A stretch of DNA of 64,000 nt from Sorangium cellulosum (GTDB lineage Bacteria > Myxococcota_A > Polyangia > Polyangiales > Polyangiaceae): contig NZ_CP012673.1 in assembly GCF_002950945.1 (NCBI RefSeq), positions 12,577,501-12,641,500 on the forward strand. Reading direction: 5' to 3'. The notes under the pieces were generated by a model. It saw only the letters and a program-made list of their open reading frames with translations. It made no database searches and was not told the DNA's origin. Of the stretch, positions 28,915 through 39,700 are shown piece after piece (the stretch's first letter is position 1; each line of letters starts with the position of its first letter). Both the position numbers and the translations under genes were made by a program.

Positions 28915-30135
28915 ATGGCCGGGGGCATCGAGGGCGAGCGGCTCCTGACGGACCGCACGACGGAGGACCCGTACCCGGGTTATCACCGCCTGCGGACCGA
29001 AGCGCCGTTCTTCCGCGAGCCCAGGACGGGAGCGCTGCTCCTCACGCGGTATGCCGACGTGGCCGCGGCCCTGAGGCATCCTCTGCTCTCCTCGCGAGGT
29101 GTGATCGACGCCGTGGTCCGGGTCCCGGCGCCGCTCCGGCGGATCGCCCGCCCGGTGACGCGGGCGCTCTCCCGGCAGATGATCTTCTCGGATCCGCCCG
29201 ATCACGCGCGGCTCCGCTCCCTCGCGAACCGCGCCTTCACGCCGCGCGCTGTCGAGACGATGCGCGCCCACATCGAGCGGATCGCCGAGGAGCTGCTCGA
29301 CGCGATCGACGGACCGGCGCCCGCCGATCTGATCGATCGGTACGCGGCCCCGCTGCCGATCCGCGTCATCGCGGAGATGCTGGGTGTGCCGCTCGGGAGC
29401 CGGGATCGGATCAAGCTCTGGTCGGACGATCTGGCGACCTTCGCCGGCGGCGGCACGGGCCCGCGGTGGAAGCAGGTCCTCCGCGGGGCTCGCGGCGCGT
29501 TCTGCCTGCGCCGGTACCTCCGGCGCCTGATCCGGGAGCGCCGCGGCCGGCCGCAGGACGACCTGCTCGGGGCCCTGATCGCCGCCGAGGAGAAGGGCGA
29601 CACCCTGACCGAGGAGGAGCTCTGGGCGAACGCCATGCTCCTCCTGTTTGCCGGCCACGAGACGACGACCGGCCTCATCGGCAATGGTCTGCTCGCGCTC
29701 TTGCGGCATCCGGATCAGCTGGATCTGCTCCGCCGCGAGCCTGCCTTGATGGAGAGCGGCGTCGAGGAGTTCCTGCGCTTCGACGGCCCGGTCCACAGGA
29801 TCGGCCGCGTGGCGAAGGACGACCTGTCGATCGGCGGCTCCCCGATCCCGGCCGGACAGGCGGTCATCCTGGGCCTGGCCGCGGCGAACCGGGATCCGGC
29901 GCAGTTCCCCGATCCCGACCGGCTGGACGTGCGGCGCGCCGAGAATCGCCACCTCGCGTTCGGTCACGGCATCCACTTCTGTCTGGGCGCGGCGCTCGCG
30001 CGGCTGGAAGGGCAGGTCGCGATCGGCGCCGTCCTCCGCCGTTATCCGGACCTGCGTCTGACCGGCGAGCGCCTCGTGTGGCGCCGGAACTCCACGCTGC
30101 GAGGCCTCCAGGCGCTCCCCGTCCGCCTGCGCTGA
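28915..30135 (+). CDS. Cytochrome P450 (bacterial CYP107-like type)
   Basis: The 406-residue product has the size and motifs of soluble bacterial P450s: FSDPPDHARLRSLANRAFTP, I-helix LLLFAGHETTTGLIGNG, K-helix VEEFLRFDGPVHRIGR, and heme loop LAFGHGIHFCLGAALARLEG with Cys about residue 356. I chose the ATG at 28915 because GGGGAGGA lies upstream and the reading frame before it has no P450 homology. No ferredoxin gene is adjacent, so electrons must come from elsewhere. It may modify a secondary metabolite, but no biosynthetic cluster is visible here. Confidence 0.92.
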   Translation: MAGGIEGERLLTDRTTEDPYPGYHRLRTEAPFFREPRTGALLLTRYADVAAALRHPLLSSRGVIDAVVRVPAPLRRIARPVTRALSRQMIFSDPPDHARLRSLANRAFTPRAVETMRAHIERIAEELLDAIDGPAPADLIDRYAAPLPIRVIAEMLGVPLGSRDRIKLWSDDLATFAGGGTGPRWKQVLRGARGAFCLRRYLRRLIRERRGRPQDDLLGALIAAEEKGDTLTEEELWANAMLLLFAGHETTTGLIGNGLLALLRHPDQLDLLRREPALMESGVEEFLRFDGPVHRIGRVAKDDLSIGGSPIPAGQAVILGLAAANRDPAQFPDPDRLDVRRAENRHLAFGHGIHFCLGAALARLEGQVAIGAVLRRYPDLRLTGERLVWRRNSTLRGLQALPVRLR

Positions 30136-30276
30136 AGAGGCGCGGCGCTCGATCCGCCTGGAGCTCGTCCGGCAGCGAGCGCTCCTCGATGGATACGTCG
30201 GAAGGGATCGTGGCTCCCACGAGTACAGCCGAGCCGGCCGTACTCGTGGCGCATGGTGTCGACTACGGCTACGGCG

Positions 30277-30762
30277 TCACGTGGCCTCGAGGGCGCTCGC
30301 CAGCTCCTCGTCCGAGGCCAGACGGGTCCTCTCGCCCCATGGAACCCCGTGCTCCTCGGCCGGATGGGCCTTGTTCGACGCGACGCCATCCAGCCTCTGG
30401 GCCCGGATCACCACGACCCCCGGAGGCTGCTCGCTGGACAGGACGTCGCCCGCGAAGCGGGGGAGCAGCGACGTGAAGCGATACTCTCGAAAGCCCCCTC
30501 CCGCGTCGGCGCTGGCGATCCCGCTCGTCAGCCAGCACCCATTGGGGAGGCGGGCCTCCTCGATCGGCCACGACACCTCCGACACCCCGGAGAAGAGCAG
30601 CCATACGCGCCGCATCGGGGCCTGCGGAGCTCCGGACAGGGGAGCGTCCAGATCGAGCACCAGGCCCCACGGCACCACGTCCCATCGGATGGCGGCCACC
30701 CTGGCGTCCACGGTGACGGCGCTCAACGACTCTCCCTCCAAGCGATACACAGGACTCGTCAT
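30277..30762 (-). CDS. Putative immunity protein of the RHS toxin
   Basis: The ATG at 30762 comes 8 nt after the stop of the giant RHS gene, on the same strand, and gives 161 residues. The sequence is Trp-rich and beta-looking (IRWDVVPWGLVLDLDAPL, RRVWLLFSGVSEVSWPIEEA, GGGFREYRFTSLLPRF). It has no signal peptide. I know no family for it. A small cytosolic ORF directly downstream of a polymorphic-toxin C-terminus is the usual place for the cognate immunity gene, and this is the basis of the call. An unrelated small protein remains possible. Confidence 0.6.
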   Translation of the reverse strand: MTSPVYRLEGESLSAVTVDARVAAIRWDVVPWGLVLDLDAPLSGAPQAPMRRVWLLFSGVSEVSWPIEEARLPNGCWLTSGIASADAGGGFREYRFTSLLPRFAGDVLSSEQPPGVVVIRAQRLDGVASNKAHPAEEHGVPWGERTRLASDEELASALEAT

Positions 30763-30770
30763 AACTTGCT

Positions 30771-33700
30771 CTATCGCCCCTTTGGCGGCGCCGGGGGAGC
30801 CGCCCCCGACTGGATGTTCTGCACGTCCTCGGCCGACACGGGCCGGCCCGGCTTCTCGAGGCCGTTGACGAACTTCTGACCGGTCTTCGGGTTCACGTTG
30901 ACCTTCGGATCGTGCGTGTGGGACAGCCCGGCGCCGTGGTCTTCGCCCTGCAAGATGTCGGTTCGCCCGCCGCCCGGCTGCGTGTAGCTCCCGGGAGGTG
31001 TTGCGGTGGTGTCCACGAGCTGTCCGTCCGGCTGCCCGATGAAGCGTGGCACACCGCTGCTGTTTCCACCAGTGGCCGCCATCTGCATCGTCATCGCGCC
31101 CTGCATCACCGCGGCGCGGCCGCTCGCGATCATCACCACCCCGACCTGGACCCCCGCCACGGTCAGCGGGACCGCCGCAGGGGCCGCCGCGCCGCCCGAG
31201 CCGACGGTGGCCGCCGTGCCGCCGGCCGCCGAGCCGCCCGCGACCGCGCCCCCGACGGTCATCTGCACCACGCCGCCGGCCATCTGCCCCGCGCCCATGC
31301 CCATCCGGAAGGACTCGCTGTCCTGCGGGGGCGGGAGGAAGCCGACGACGTTGCCGATCACGGGGGTCGCGCCGAGCGCGAATCCGTACGTGAAGCCGAG
31401 GACCGTGTCCCCTGCGCGCGCGAGGCCCGCCTCGATGTCCTCCGCGGTAGGCCACTTCCCGGTGGGATCGGTCAACACGAGCGGGTTGTTCCACGTGTAC
31501 GTGTACAGCCCGAGGTTGATCGGCCGGTACGCCCCGCCGTTGATCTTGCCGGCCATGTACTCCGACAGCACCGGATCCGGGCTCAACCACACGCCGAGCC
31601 GCGGCTCGTAGCTGCGCGCGCCGTGGTGGTAGAACCCGGTGGACAGGTCCAGCTCCTTGCCGTTGAACAGGTACGGCTGCCGGTTCTGGAACCGCGAGTC
31701 CGTCTGATCGGTCCACAGCTCCCCGCTCGGCAGGTACTCCACGTGCTGGCTCAGCGCCTGATCCTGATCGGTGACGTACTGCGTGCTCCCGAGGTGGTCC
31801 GGGTGGTAGTAGAGGACCGGCGGCTCCTGGAAGAAGTCCGCGTCGATCTTGCTCGCGATGCGCGTCTCTCCCGCGAAGATGTGCTTCGTCGGGTACTGCC
31901 CGTTGCGCAGCACGAGGTGCTGATCGACGTACGCGGTCTCCTCCTGGCCGGCGACGAGGTGCAGGTGCACGCGCCGCTCGCCCGAGCCGTCATAGAGAGC
32001 ACGCGAGAGCTCCTGGTTGCTCTCCCGCACGGAGGCGAGCCGGCCGTCCTCGTCCCACGCCAGCGTACGATGCGCGTTCCTCCGGTACTTCCACTCAATC
32101 TGGTTGCCGCTCGCGTCGTAGAACAGCTCCCGCAGCCGCGGCTCCGACTCGGCCACGACGAACTCGTCCACCTCGCGCGGCGCGTGCGGCCGCGGGCTGA
32201 AGTAGCGGTACACGTTCCGGTACGTCTTCTCCCGGATCTCGTGGCCGAACTTCCACGGGTCCTGGCCCGCCGGCACGGGCGGGGGCTTCGGCTCGTACCG
32301 ATCGACCGCCTGTCCCTTCTCGGTCACGTTGCCGAGGACGTCGTACTTCATGCCCAGCGCGTACCGCTGCTGCTCGTTGCTCCGCTCCTGGTAGTCGCCC
32401 GACGCCGCCGTGAGCTGGTTCAGATCGTCGTAGTCGAACCGCTGGTGCGTGGTCGCGACGAGCACGCTGCCGCCCAGACTGGCGTCGAACGGCGCCTGGT
32501 TGTTCAGCTCCCGGATGTTGCCGACGAGATCGTACTGGTAGCGCAGCCGCTGGAACGGCCTCGGCGGCCGGCCCATCATCCGCATCTGCTCGCTCTGGTG
32601 GTCCGCGTCGACCTCCTCCACCCGCCGCGTCGACTCGTCGTACCGGATGCGCGTCTCGACCCCGTTGCCCGCGACCACGCGCACCCGCTGCCCGAACTCG
32701 TCGTACCCGATGTGCCGCAGGTACTCCGTCGTCTGCGGCTCGTTCGGGTGCTGCGGGTTGACGTGCTGGTTCTCTCCGACCGCCGAGATCAGCAGGCCGC
32801 CGTGGTCGTAGCCATAACGCACGATCTCCTCCCCGGAGCCGGGGAAAATGATCTCCTGCATCCGGCCGAGCGCGTCGTACGCGTAGCGCATCGTGGCCTG
32901 GTAAGGCCCCAGGTGCGGCTCGCGCAGCCGCGGGAACTCCGAGGTCAGCTCGGCGGTGTTGCCGAACCGGTCGTAACGGTAGCTGCGCTTGCCCGCGGCG
33001 CTCGTCTCCTCCACCAGCCGCCCCGCGCGGTTGCCTTGCTCGTCCCCCGCGTCGTCCGGCTCGCCGTACGTGTAGAGCACGTCCTGCGTCACCGGATAAT
33101 CGATCCGCCGCAGCCGGTTGAAGTCGTACTCGTACCGGATCAGCTGCCCGCGCGCCGCGAGCTCCGCCGTCTGCTTCACGCGCAAATTGCCGACCAGATC
33201 GTAGCGCCACTCGGTGCGCCCCGCGTCGGGGCTCACGAGCTCCACCATGCGGCCGGTGGTGTCGTACGTGGCCAGGGTGGCGTTGTTGTGCGCGTCCGTC
33301 ACCCGGACGAGCTCGCCGAGAGGGTTGTGCTGGTAACGCGTCACGATCCGCGTCTCCACCCCGTTGATCCGGTTGAACTCCTCCACCGCGGCGACCCGCC
33401 CGCCGACGTCCCGGTACGTGTTCCGCACCTTGGCCTTCGCGTTGATCACCATCTCCTGGAAGAGCAGCTGTCCTTCGAGCTCCACGAGGGAGTGCTCGGT
33501 CACGGTCCGCGCGAAGTTGTCCTCCGCGTTCGTGTCCGGCTTCGCGACCTCGCGCGTCCGCGACATCACGTCATACCGCGTGTGCGTCGGCCGCAGCATC
33601 TCCAGCGGCACGAACGTCGTGTCCGGCTCGGCGCTGAAGCCCAGCTGCCCTTGCTCCACCACGCGACCGAGCGCGTCGAACGCGATGGCCCCGCTGACCG

Positions 33701-36700
33701 TCATCCCGAGCTCCGCGCCCGTGCCGGTGTCGCGCTCGTGGTCCTTCTTGGTCTGGAGCACGCGCCCCAGCCCGTCCGCGAACGCCACGGTCACGATGGG
33801 GTCTCCGGGGTGGTCCACGTCCTTGTGGCTCGTCCTGGCCCACACCGGCAGCGCGGCGGTCTGATCGGGCTGGAGCGCGTACTCGAACCGGGCCGTCGGC
33901 TCGCCCTCCGCCGGAGGCTCGTCCGGGTTGTAGATCGTGGCCGGCGCGCATCCGACCGGCAGATCGGCCTGCTCCGGGAGATCGCTCGGCCCCCAGACCT
34001 CGATCAGCCGCCCGAAGTCGTCGACCCGGTGCACCATCGTGTGCCCGTTGACGTCCGTCTCCTGCGCCACCGTGCCATAGAGGAGGTTCGGCACGCTGTT
34101 CGAGTGGTACCCGAAGCTGTCGTGCACGCACGTGAGGTGGCTATGCGTCGCCTCATCGTAGCTGTACGTCAGCGTGAAGCTGTTCGGATCGGTCGACGAC
34201 TCGAGGTTGCCGAGGTCGTCGTAATCGTAATGCCAGGTGGCCTCGGCCCCCGCGTACGGCGTCCCGTCCGGTCGCTTGCCGCCGGAGACGACGTTGGTCA
34301 CGGTCTCCAGCGCGCGAGTCCCGGGCCAGTACGTCGCGGTGCGCTTGCGCAGCAGGCGGTCCTCGGCGTCGGTCGTCTCGACGAGCTTCGGCTTCATGAT
34401 GTGCGCCGCCTCGTCGTGCAGGTACTCGACGTGCTGGTACACGTCGTCCGCGTCCGTCGCCTCCTCGCCCTCGACATGCAGGTCGGTCAGGTTACCGAAC
34501 GCGTCGAAGGTTCGCGTCTCGCTCGCGCGCTTGTGCGGCGCGGTCGGATCGTCCGTCGTCCCCTCGTAGTACGCGGTCGCCCGGCTCGTCTCCCTGGGGA
34601 AGAACCACCCGAGCACCCCCGCCGTCAGCTCCGCGGGCGGCGGGGCATAGTGGATCTCCTCGATGGTAAAGAGCAGCCCGTCGCCGTCGCGCAGGGTCGA
34701 CCGCGCCCGCAGGCCGCGCCGGTAGAAGCTGTCGTTGAGGTGCTCGACGTCCTTGATCGACATCGCTGGCACGTCGTCTTCCTCCCCCACGCCGAGCGCC
34801 GTCGTCGTGAGCAGCCTGTAGCCGAGGCGCGTGCGCTCGTCCCGATCGTAGATCCCGTCGGCGTGCGTCTCGATGAGCGTCCTGTACGTGTGCACGCCGT
34901 GCACCCCCGGCGCGCCCTCGACGCCGTCGTGCACCGTCACGTCGCTCAGCACCCACTGGCTGGAGGGCATGTCGACCTGCGGCGTCCTGTCCACCTCGTC
35001 GACCGCGCCCTCGCTCGGCACGACCAGGTTGCCGTCGCGCCGGTAGTCGAGCTCCACGCTCCCACCGAGCGGCCGGTTCACCCGGCGCAGGAGGTTCGCC
35101 TTGCCGATGGTGTTGACGCGCGCGTACACCGTCGCGTCGCCGTCGCGCTTCAGCACGTGGTCCGCGAGGCCGTCGCCGTCGATGTCCTCGAACCCGAGGT
35201 GGGATGACCCGTTGCCCTCGGAGTAGAACACCGAGCCTCCGACGCAGATGAAGTAGCAGACCTCGACCTTGAAGCTGCCCTCGTAGCTCTCGGACCGGCG
35301 GAACCCGATGGCGTCGCCGCCGCCCATGAACGTGTACTCCGGTGGATCGATCGGGACGCTCCACGCGCCCGCGGGCCACTGCTCCTCCGCTGCGAAGGAG
35401 CTGCCGAGGTTGAGCTGCACCCGGAACGACGTCTCCTCGGGCGACTTCATCACCTTGTCCGGCAGCCCGTCGCCGTTCACGTCGACGAAATCGACGACCG
35501 TGCGCGCCGTCGTGTACGTGTAGCCGGCGCCGACGGAGGCCACGGTCGCGTCCGCGCCGAGGCCGACGCTGTTCGCCCCCGTGTCCTCCAGCCGCACGGC
35601 GTCCACGCCGGCCGCGTCCGTGAACTCCTCGAGGATCCCGCGGAGCTCGTCGCGCAGGTCCCCCGCGTCGAAATCGCTCCGCTCGAAGCGCTCCCGCTGC
35701 AGGGGGATGGGCGCGGTGAACCGGTGCCCGAGGTTGTACGCGACGGTCATCGACCCGCTGGCCGGATCCTGCGCCACCTGGTCGAGCAGGCCATCGCCGT
35801 TGAAGTCGACCAGATCCACGTGCGTGGCGGACAGGCCGTAGCTGGTCCCCAGGCTGAAGGTCGTGTGGATGTACCCCTTGGAGGAGCCGTCGCTCCCGGT
35901 CTTGTTGACGGTCTGATCGTCCTCGTCCAGGGTGACCGAGGCGCTCGCTTGCATCCGGATCGTGCGGTGCTCGGTGCGCCGGAGCGCCTCCGGCAGCGAC
36001 CAGCTGTCGCGCCGCCCGAAGCCCGCGCCGGTGTTGAGCACCGCGCCCTCGCGCGTCACGCTGTCCGGGAACCTGTCGCCGTTGATGTCGATCAGGTCGA
36101 GATCCGAGGTGGTGCTGCCGAAGCTGTAGCTGCCCCCCAGCGGACCGAGGTTGGCGCTGACCTCGGCGTTCCACGTCTCCGCGCTGCGCAGCCGGCCGAG
36201 CGCCGCGCCGCCTCGCCCGATCTTGCCCACCACCGACGGCTTGACCGCGCCGCCACCGAGGAAGGCCTCCGACGCGGCCGCGCCCCAGACCGGCGCGTCG
36301 TCGTGCGGCAGCGGCACCGCGAGCGTGAAGCCGAGCTCCGGGGCGCGCGTCGGGAAGACGATGTCCGCCTCCGAGAACGCGCGATCGCCGTTGGCGAAGC
36401 CGATCGACCAGCCGTGGAACCCGCCGGCCAGAGGATCCCGCGGGACGCCGTCGATCAGCGCCTCGGCCGCGGGATCCGGGACGAGGAAGCTCACCGGGAC
36501 GCCCTCGCCCTCGATGCTCGCGGCCAGCGAGGCGCCGACGGCCACCTCCCTGGCGTGCAGCAAGACGTAGACCGGTTCGCCCGCCTCGACCTCCAGGTCG
36601 ACGGCGAAGGGCACCGTGATCCCGCTGCTGCTCGGCGCGACGAAGGATTGCTTGTGGAACAGCCGGTGCACGCCCTGGACGAGCACGGTGATCGGCCGGT

Positions 36701-39700
36701 CGAGCGACACGTGGGTGCCCGGCACGAACACCGAGCCTTGGAGCCGCACCGTGCCGGAGCTCGGCGCGATCCAGGGCGTCCGGTGCGCCCCCGGCAGCCA
36801 CCTCGTCACGGGCATCGCCACATAGGCCTTCTGCTCGATCAGCGACAGCGGCAGCGGCGCGTCCTCGGGGCCGTCGTTGTCCAGCGTGCAGGCCGTGCGG
36901 CCGCTCGGCTGGACGCCGCACGACACGGCCCCTTCCCGGGGAGCGCCGGTCGCGCGATCGACGCGGGTATACCGCTCGTAGCGGACAACAGGGCTCCAGG
37001 TCACGAGCGCCGGGTCGTCAGGCACATCCGATCGGACGCGGATCCGGAGGCGATCCCCCGCCTTCACGGGGACCACGTCGGGCAGGAGGGCGGCGAGCGA
37101 GAGCCCGACGCCCACGGTCGCCGCGTCCACGCGCTGCGACGGCAGCACCGGCGTGGTCGCGCCCTCGCTCTCCTTCGTGATCTCGACCGAGAGATCGTCG
37201 CTCGTGGTCCACTGCTTGATCAGATCGCCGGTGAGGCGCACGGCGCCGTCCGCGGGCGCCACCCACGGCACCTCCGGCCGCCCCGCGAGCCGGTGGTCCT
37301 GGCCGTAATCGAAGCGGTGGAGGGGCGCGCCGTCCGGCCCGATCCGATCGAGCAGCGCCTCGTCCACCTCGTAGGTGATCGACGGGCTCCACGCCAGGAG
37401 ATCGGCCGCCGTGTCCACGGCGCTCTCCGGGTCGATCTGCGGCGCCGCGCTCACCCGCACGTAGATGCGGTCGCCGGCGGAGACATGCGTCGTCAGGACG
37501 CCGCCGCCGCACTCGCCCGCGCCGATGGCGCAAGGAGACACGTCGCCCCCCGCGATCACGTCCTCGAACAGCGGTTCTTCCTCGCTGTTGCGCACGATCT
37601 CCACGCGCACGCCGTCGCCGCCGGCCTCCTGCTTCTGCAGCGCGCCGCCGATGCGGATGTCGCCCTCGAACGGCGCGATCCAGCGCAGCAGCGGGTCGGC
37701 GGGGTGGAAGTCCGTGCGCGCCGCCGCCGCGAAGTCGGGGCGCCCCGCGGGCACGCCGCTCGTGTCGAGCTGCCCCCACGGCGTCCTGGTCCCGAAGCGG
37801 CCGCGCCGGTCGTTCAAGGCGACCTCGACGGCCCCGAGCGCGCCGACCGAGACGAGATCGGGATAGCCGTCGCCGTTGATGTCCGAGACGACCTGCTCGT
37901 CCTCGGTCGAGCTCCGCGTGTAGGCCACCGAGCCGCCCACGACCGCGAGGTTCAACCCGGCTTGCACGTTCCACCCCGACCGATCCGTGTAGCCCAGGGT
38001 GTCCTGGAACAGCCCGGGGACGCCCGTCAGGGCGATATGGCCGTGGCGCGGCGCGCGCAGGAAGTTCAGGCCGGCCTCTCCGCCGTCGTAGAGGAAGTCG
38101 GGCAGGCCGTCGCCGTTGAGGTCGAACACGCTGTTGCGCACCGACTCGCTCCCGGAGAAGCCGCCGCCGCCGACCGAGATCGAGAAGATCCCGATCCCCA
38201 GCCCGACCGACGCGCTGCCGCCCGAGGTCGTGTCCTCCGAGCGCGACAGGCCGCCCCGTGCCTTCCCCTGGCCCCACGCCTCGACCGCCTGCGCGAACGC
38301 CGCCATCTCTCCGGACTCGGTGCGCGGCGCGGTGAAGTAGTCGAACGTGTGCCGGTAAAGCTCCTTGCTCGACGACGTGCCGTCGGGATTCGGGCTGTTC
38401 CGGCCCGAGACCGCGATCGACTGGAGCAGGAGCTTGCCGAACTCGCCTTCGGCGTACTCCAGCGCGTAGCTGCGGATCAACGTGGCGCCGAACCGCACGT
38501 CCACGCGCGCGAGCTGCTCGCTCGTCTGCTCCAGGAAGCCTGGCCTGCCGCTCAGGGCGACGTCGGACCGTCCGGCCACGGACACGAAGTCCACGAAGTA
38601 AGCTGCGTTCACCCCCTGCGCCGCGTTGGCCGTGTACTCGATGCGCTCGGGGTGGACCTCGATGCGCGGCGGCGGGCCGTCGTCGACGTCCCGATCGTAG
38701 TGAATCAGCATCTGGTTGCCGAACGTGTCGCGGACCTCTTCCAGGTACCAGCGGAACACGTTGCGCGGCTGGCCCTCGCCCGGCTCCGGGTCATCGAGGC
38801 GCGCGCCCGCGCTGCGGCCGTAGACATGGACCGTTCCCTTCTTGTCCGTGACCTCCCAGAAGTAGCTGCTCGACCCGGTGCCGCGGCGCAGGATGCGGTC
38901 GAACGGCCCCTCCACCCGCCGCCGGAACAGGCAGGGATCGCCGCATTCGCCGCCCTCGACTTGCACGAGCTCGCTCCCGTCGAGCAGGTAACGCGGCCTC
39001 TCGTCCGCGGCGTACGTGGGCACGCCGAAGCGCGTGTCGATCTCGATGCGGGGCAGCCTGAGGTCCCATCCGGCGCCGAGCCACCCGCCGCGGAGCTCGC
39101 TGTTGTACTCGATGGCGAGCTCGGGCTGGATGCCGTTGCGGCCCGCCGGGACCACGAGGGGATGGCTGAGCTGCGCGGCGCCGCTCGACCTCGCCTCCGG
39201 AGGCTCGATGAACGTCACGCCGGCGGTCGGGCTCGGGAGCGCGAGCCCCTTGATGCTGTTGGGATCGAAGCTGCGCGTCCCGGGCGCGTCCGGCATCGCG
39301 AGCGTGGCATTCACGAAGTCGGTGAAGTGATCGGTGAGGCTCGTCAGCTTGGCGCCCTTCGCGGCCATGGCGCTCTTCGCGGCCATGGCGCTCTTCGCGG
39401 CCATGGCGCCCTTCGCGGCCATGGCGCCCTTCGCGGCGTTTCCCGCGGTCGCGGCGTCATCGGCCTTCGCGACGGGCTCCCACTGGCCCAGCGCCTCGTC
39501 GAAGAAGAACCCCGTCACGTGCTGCGCCGTCATCCCGGGCGGGATCGCGCCCTCGTCGTACGGCAGCGTCAGCCGCACCGGCTTCTTGAACTTGAGGCCA
39601 TGCGGCCCGAAGCGGTACGCCCGCCCCCCGGGCGTGACGTTGACCATCGCGCGCCCCATGGGCCGCACCTCGGCCTGGTCGAGCGGGCGAATCGTGATCC

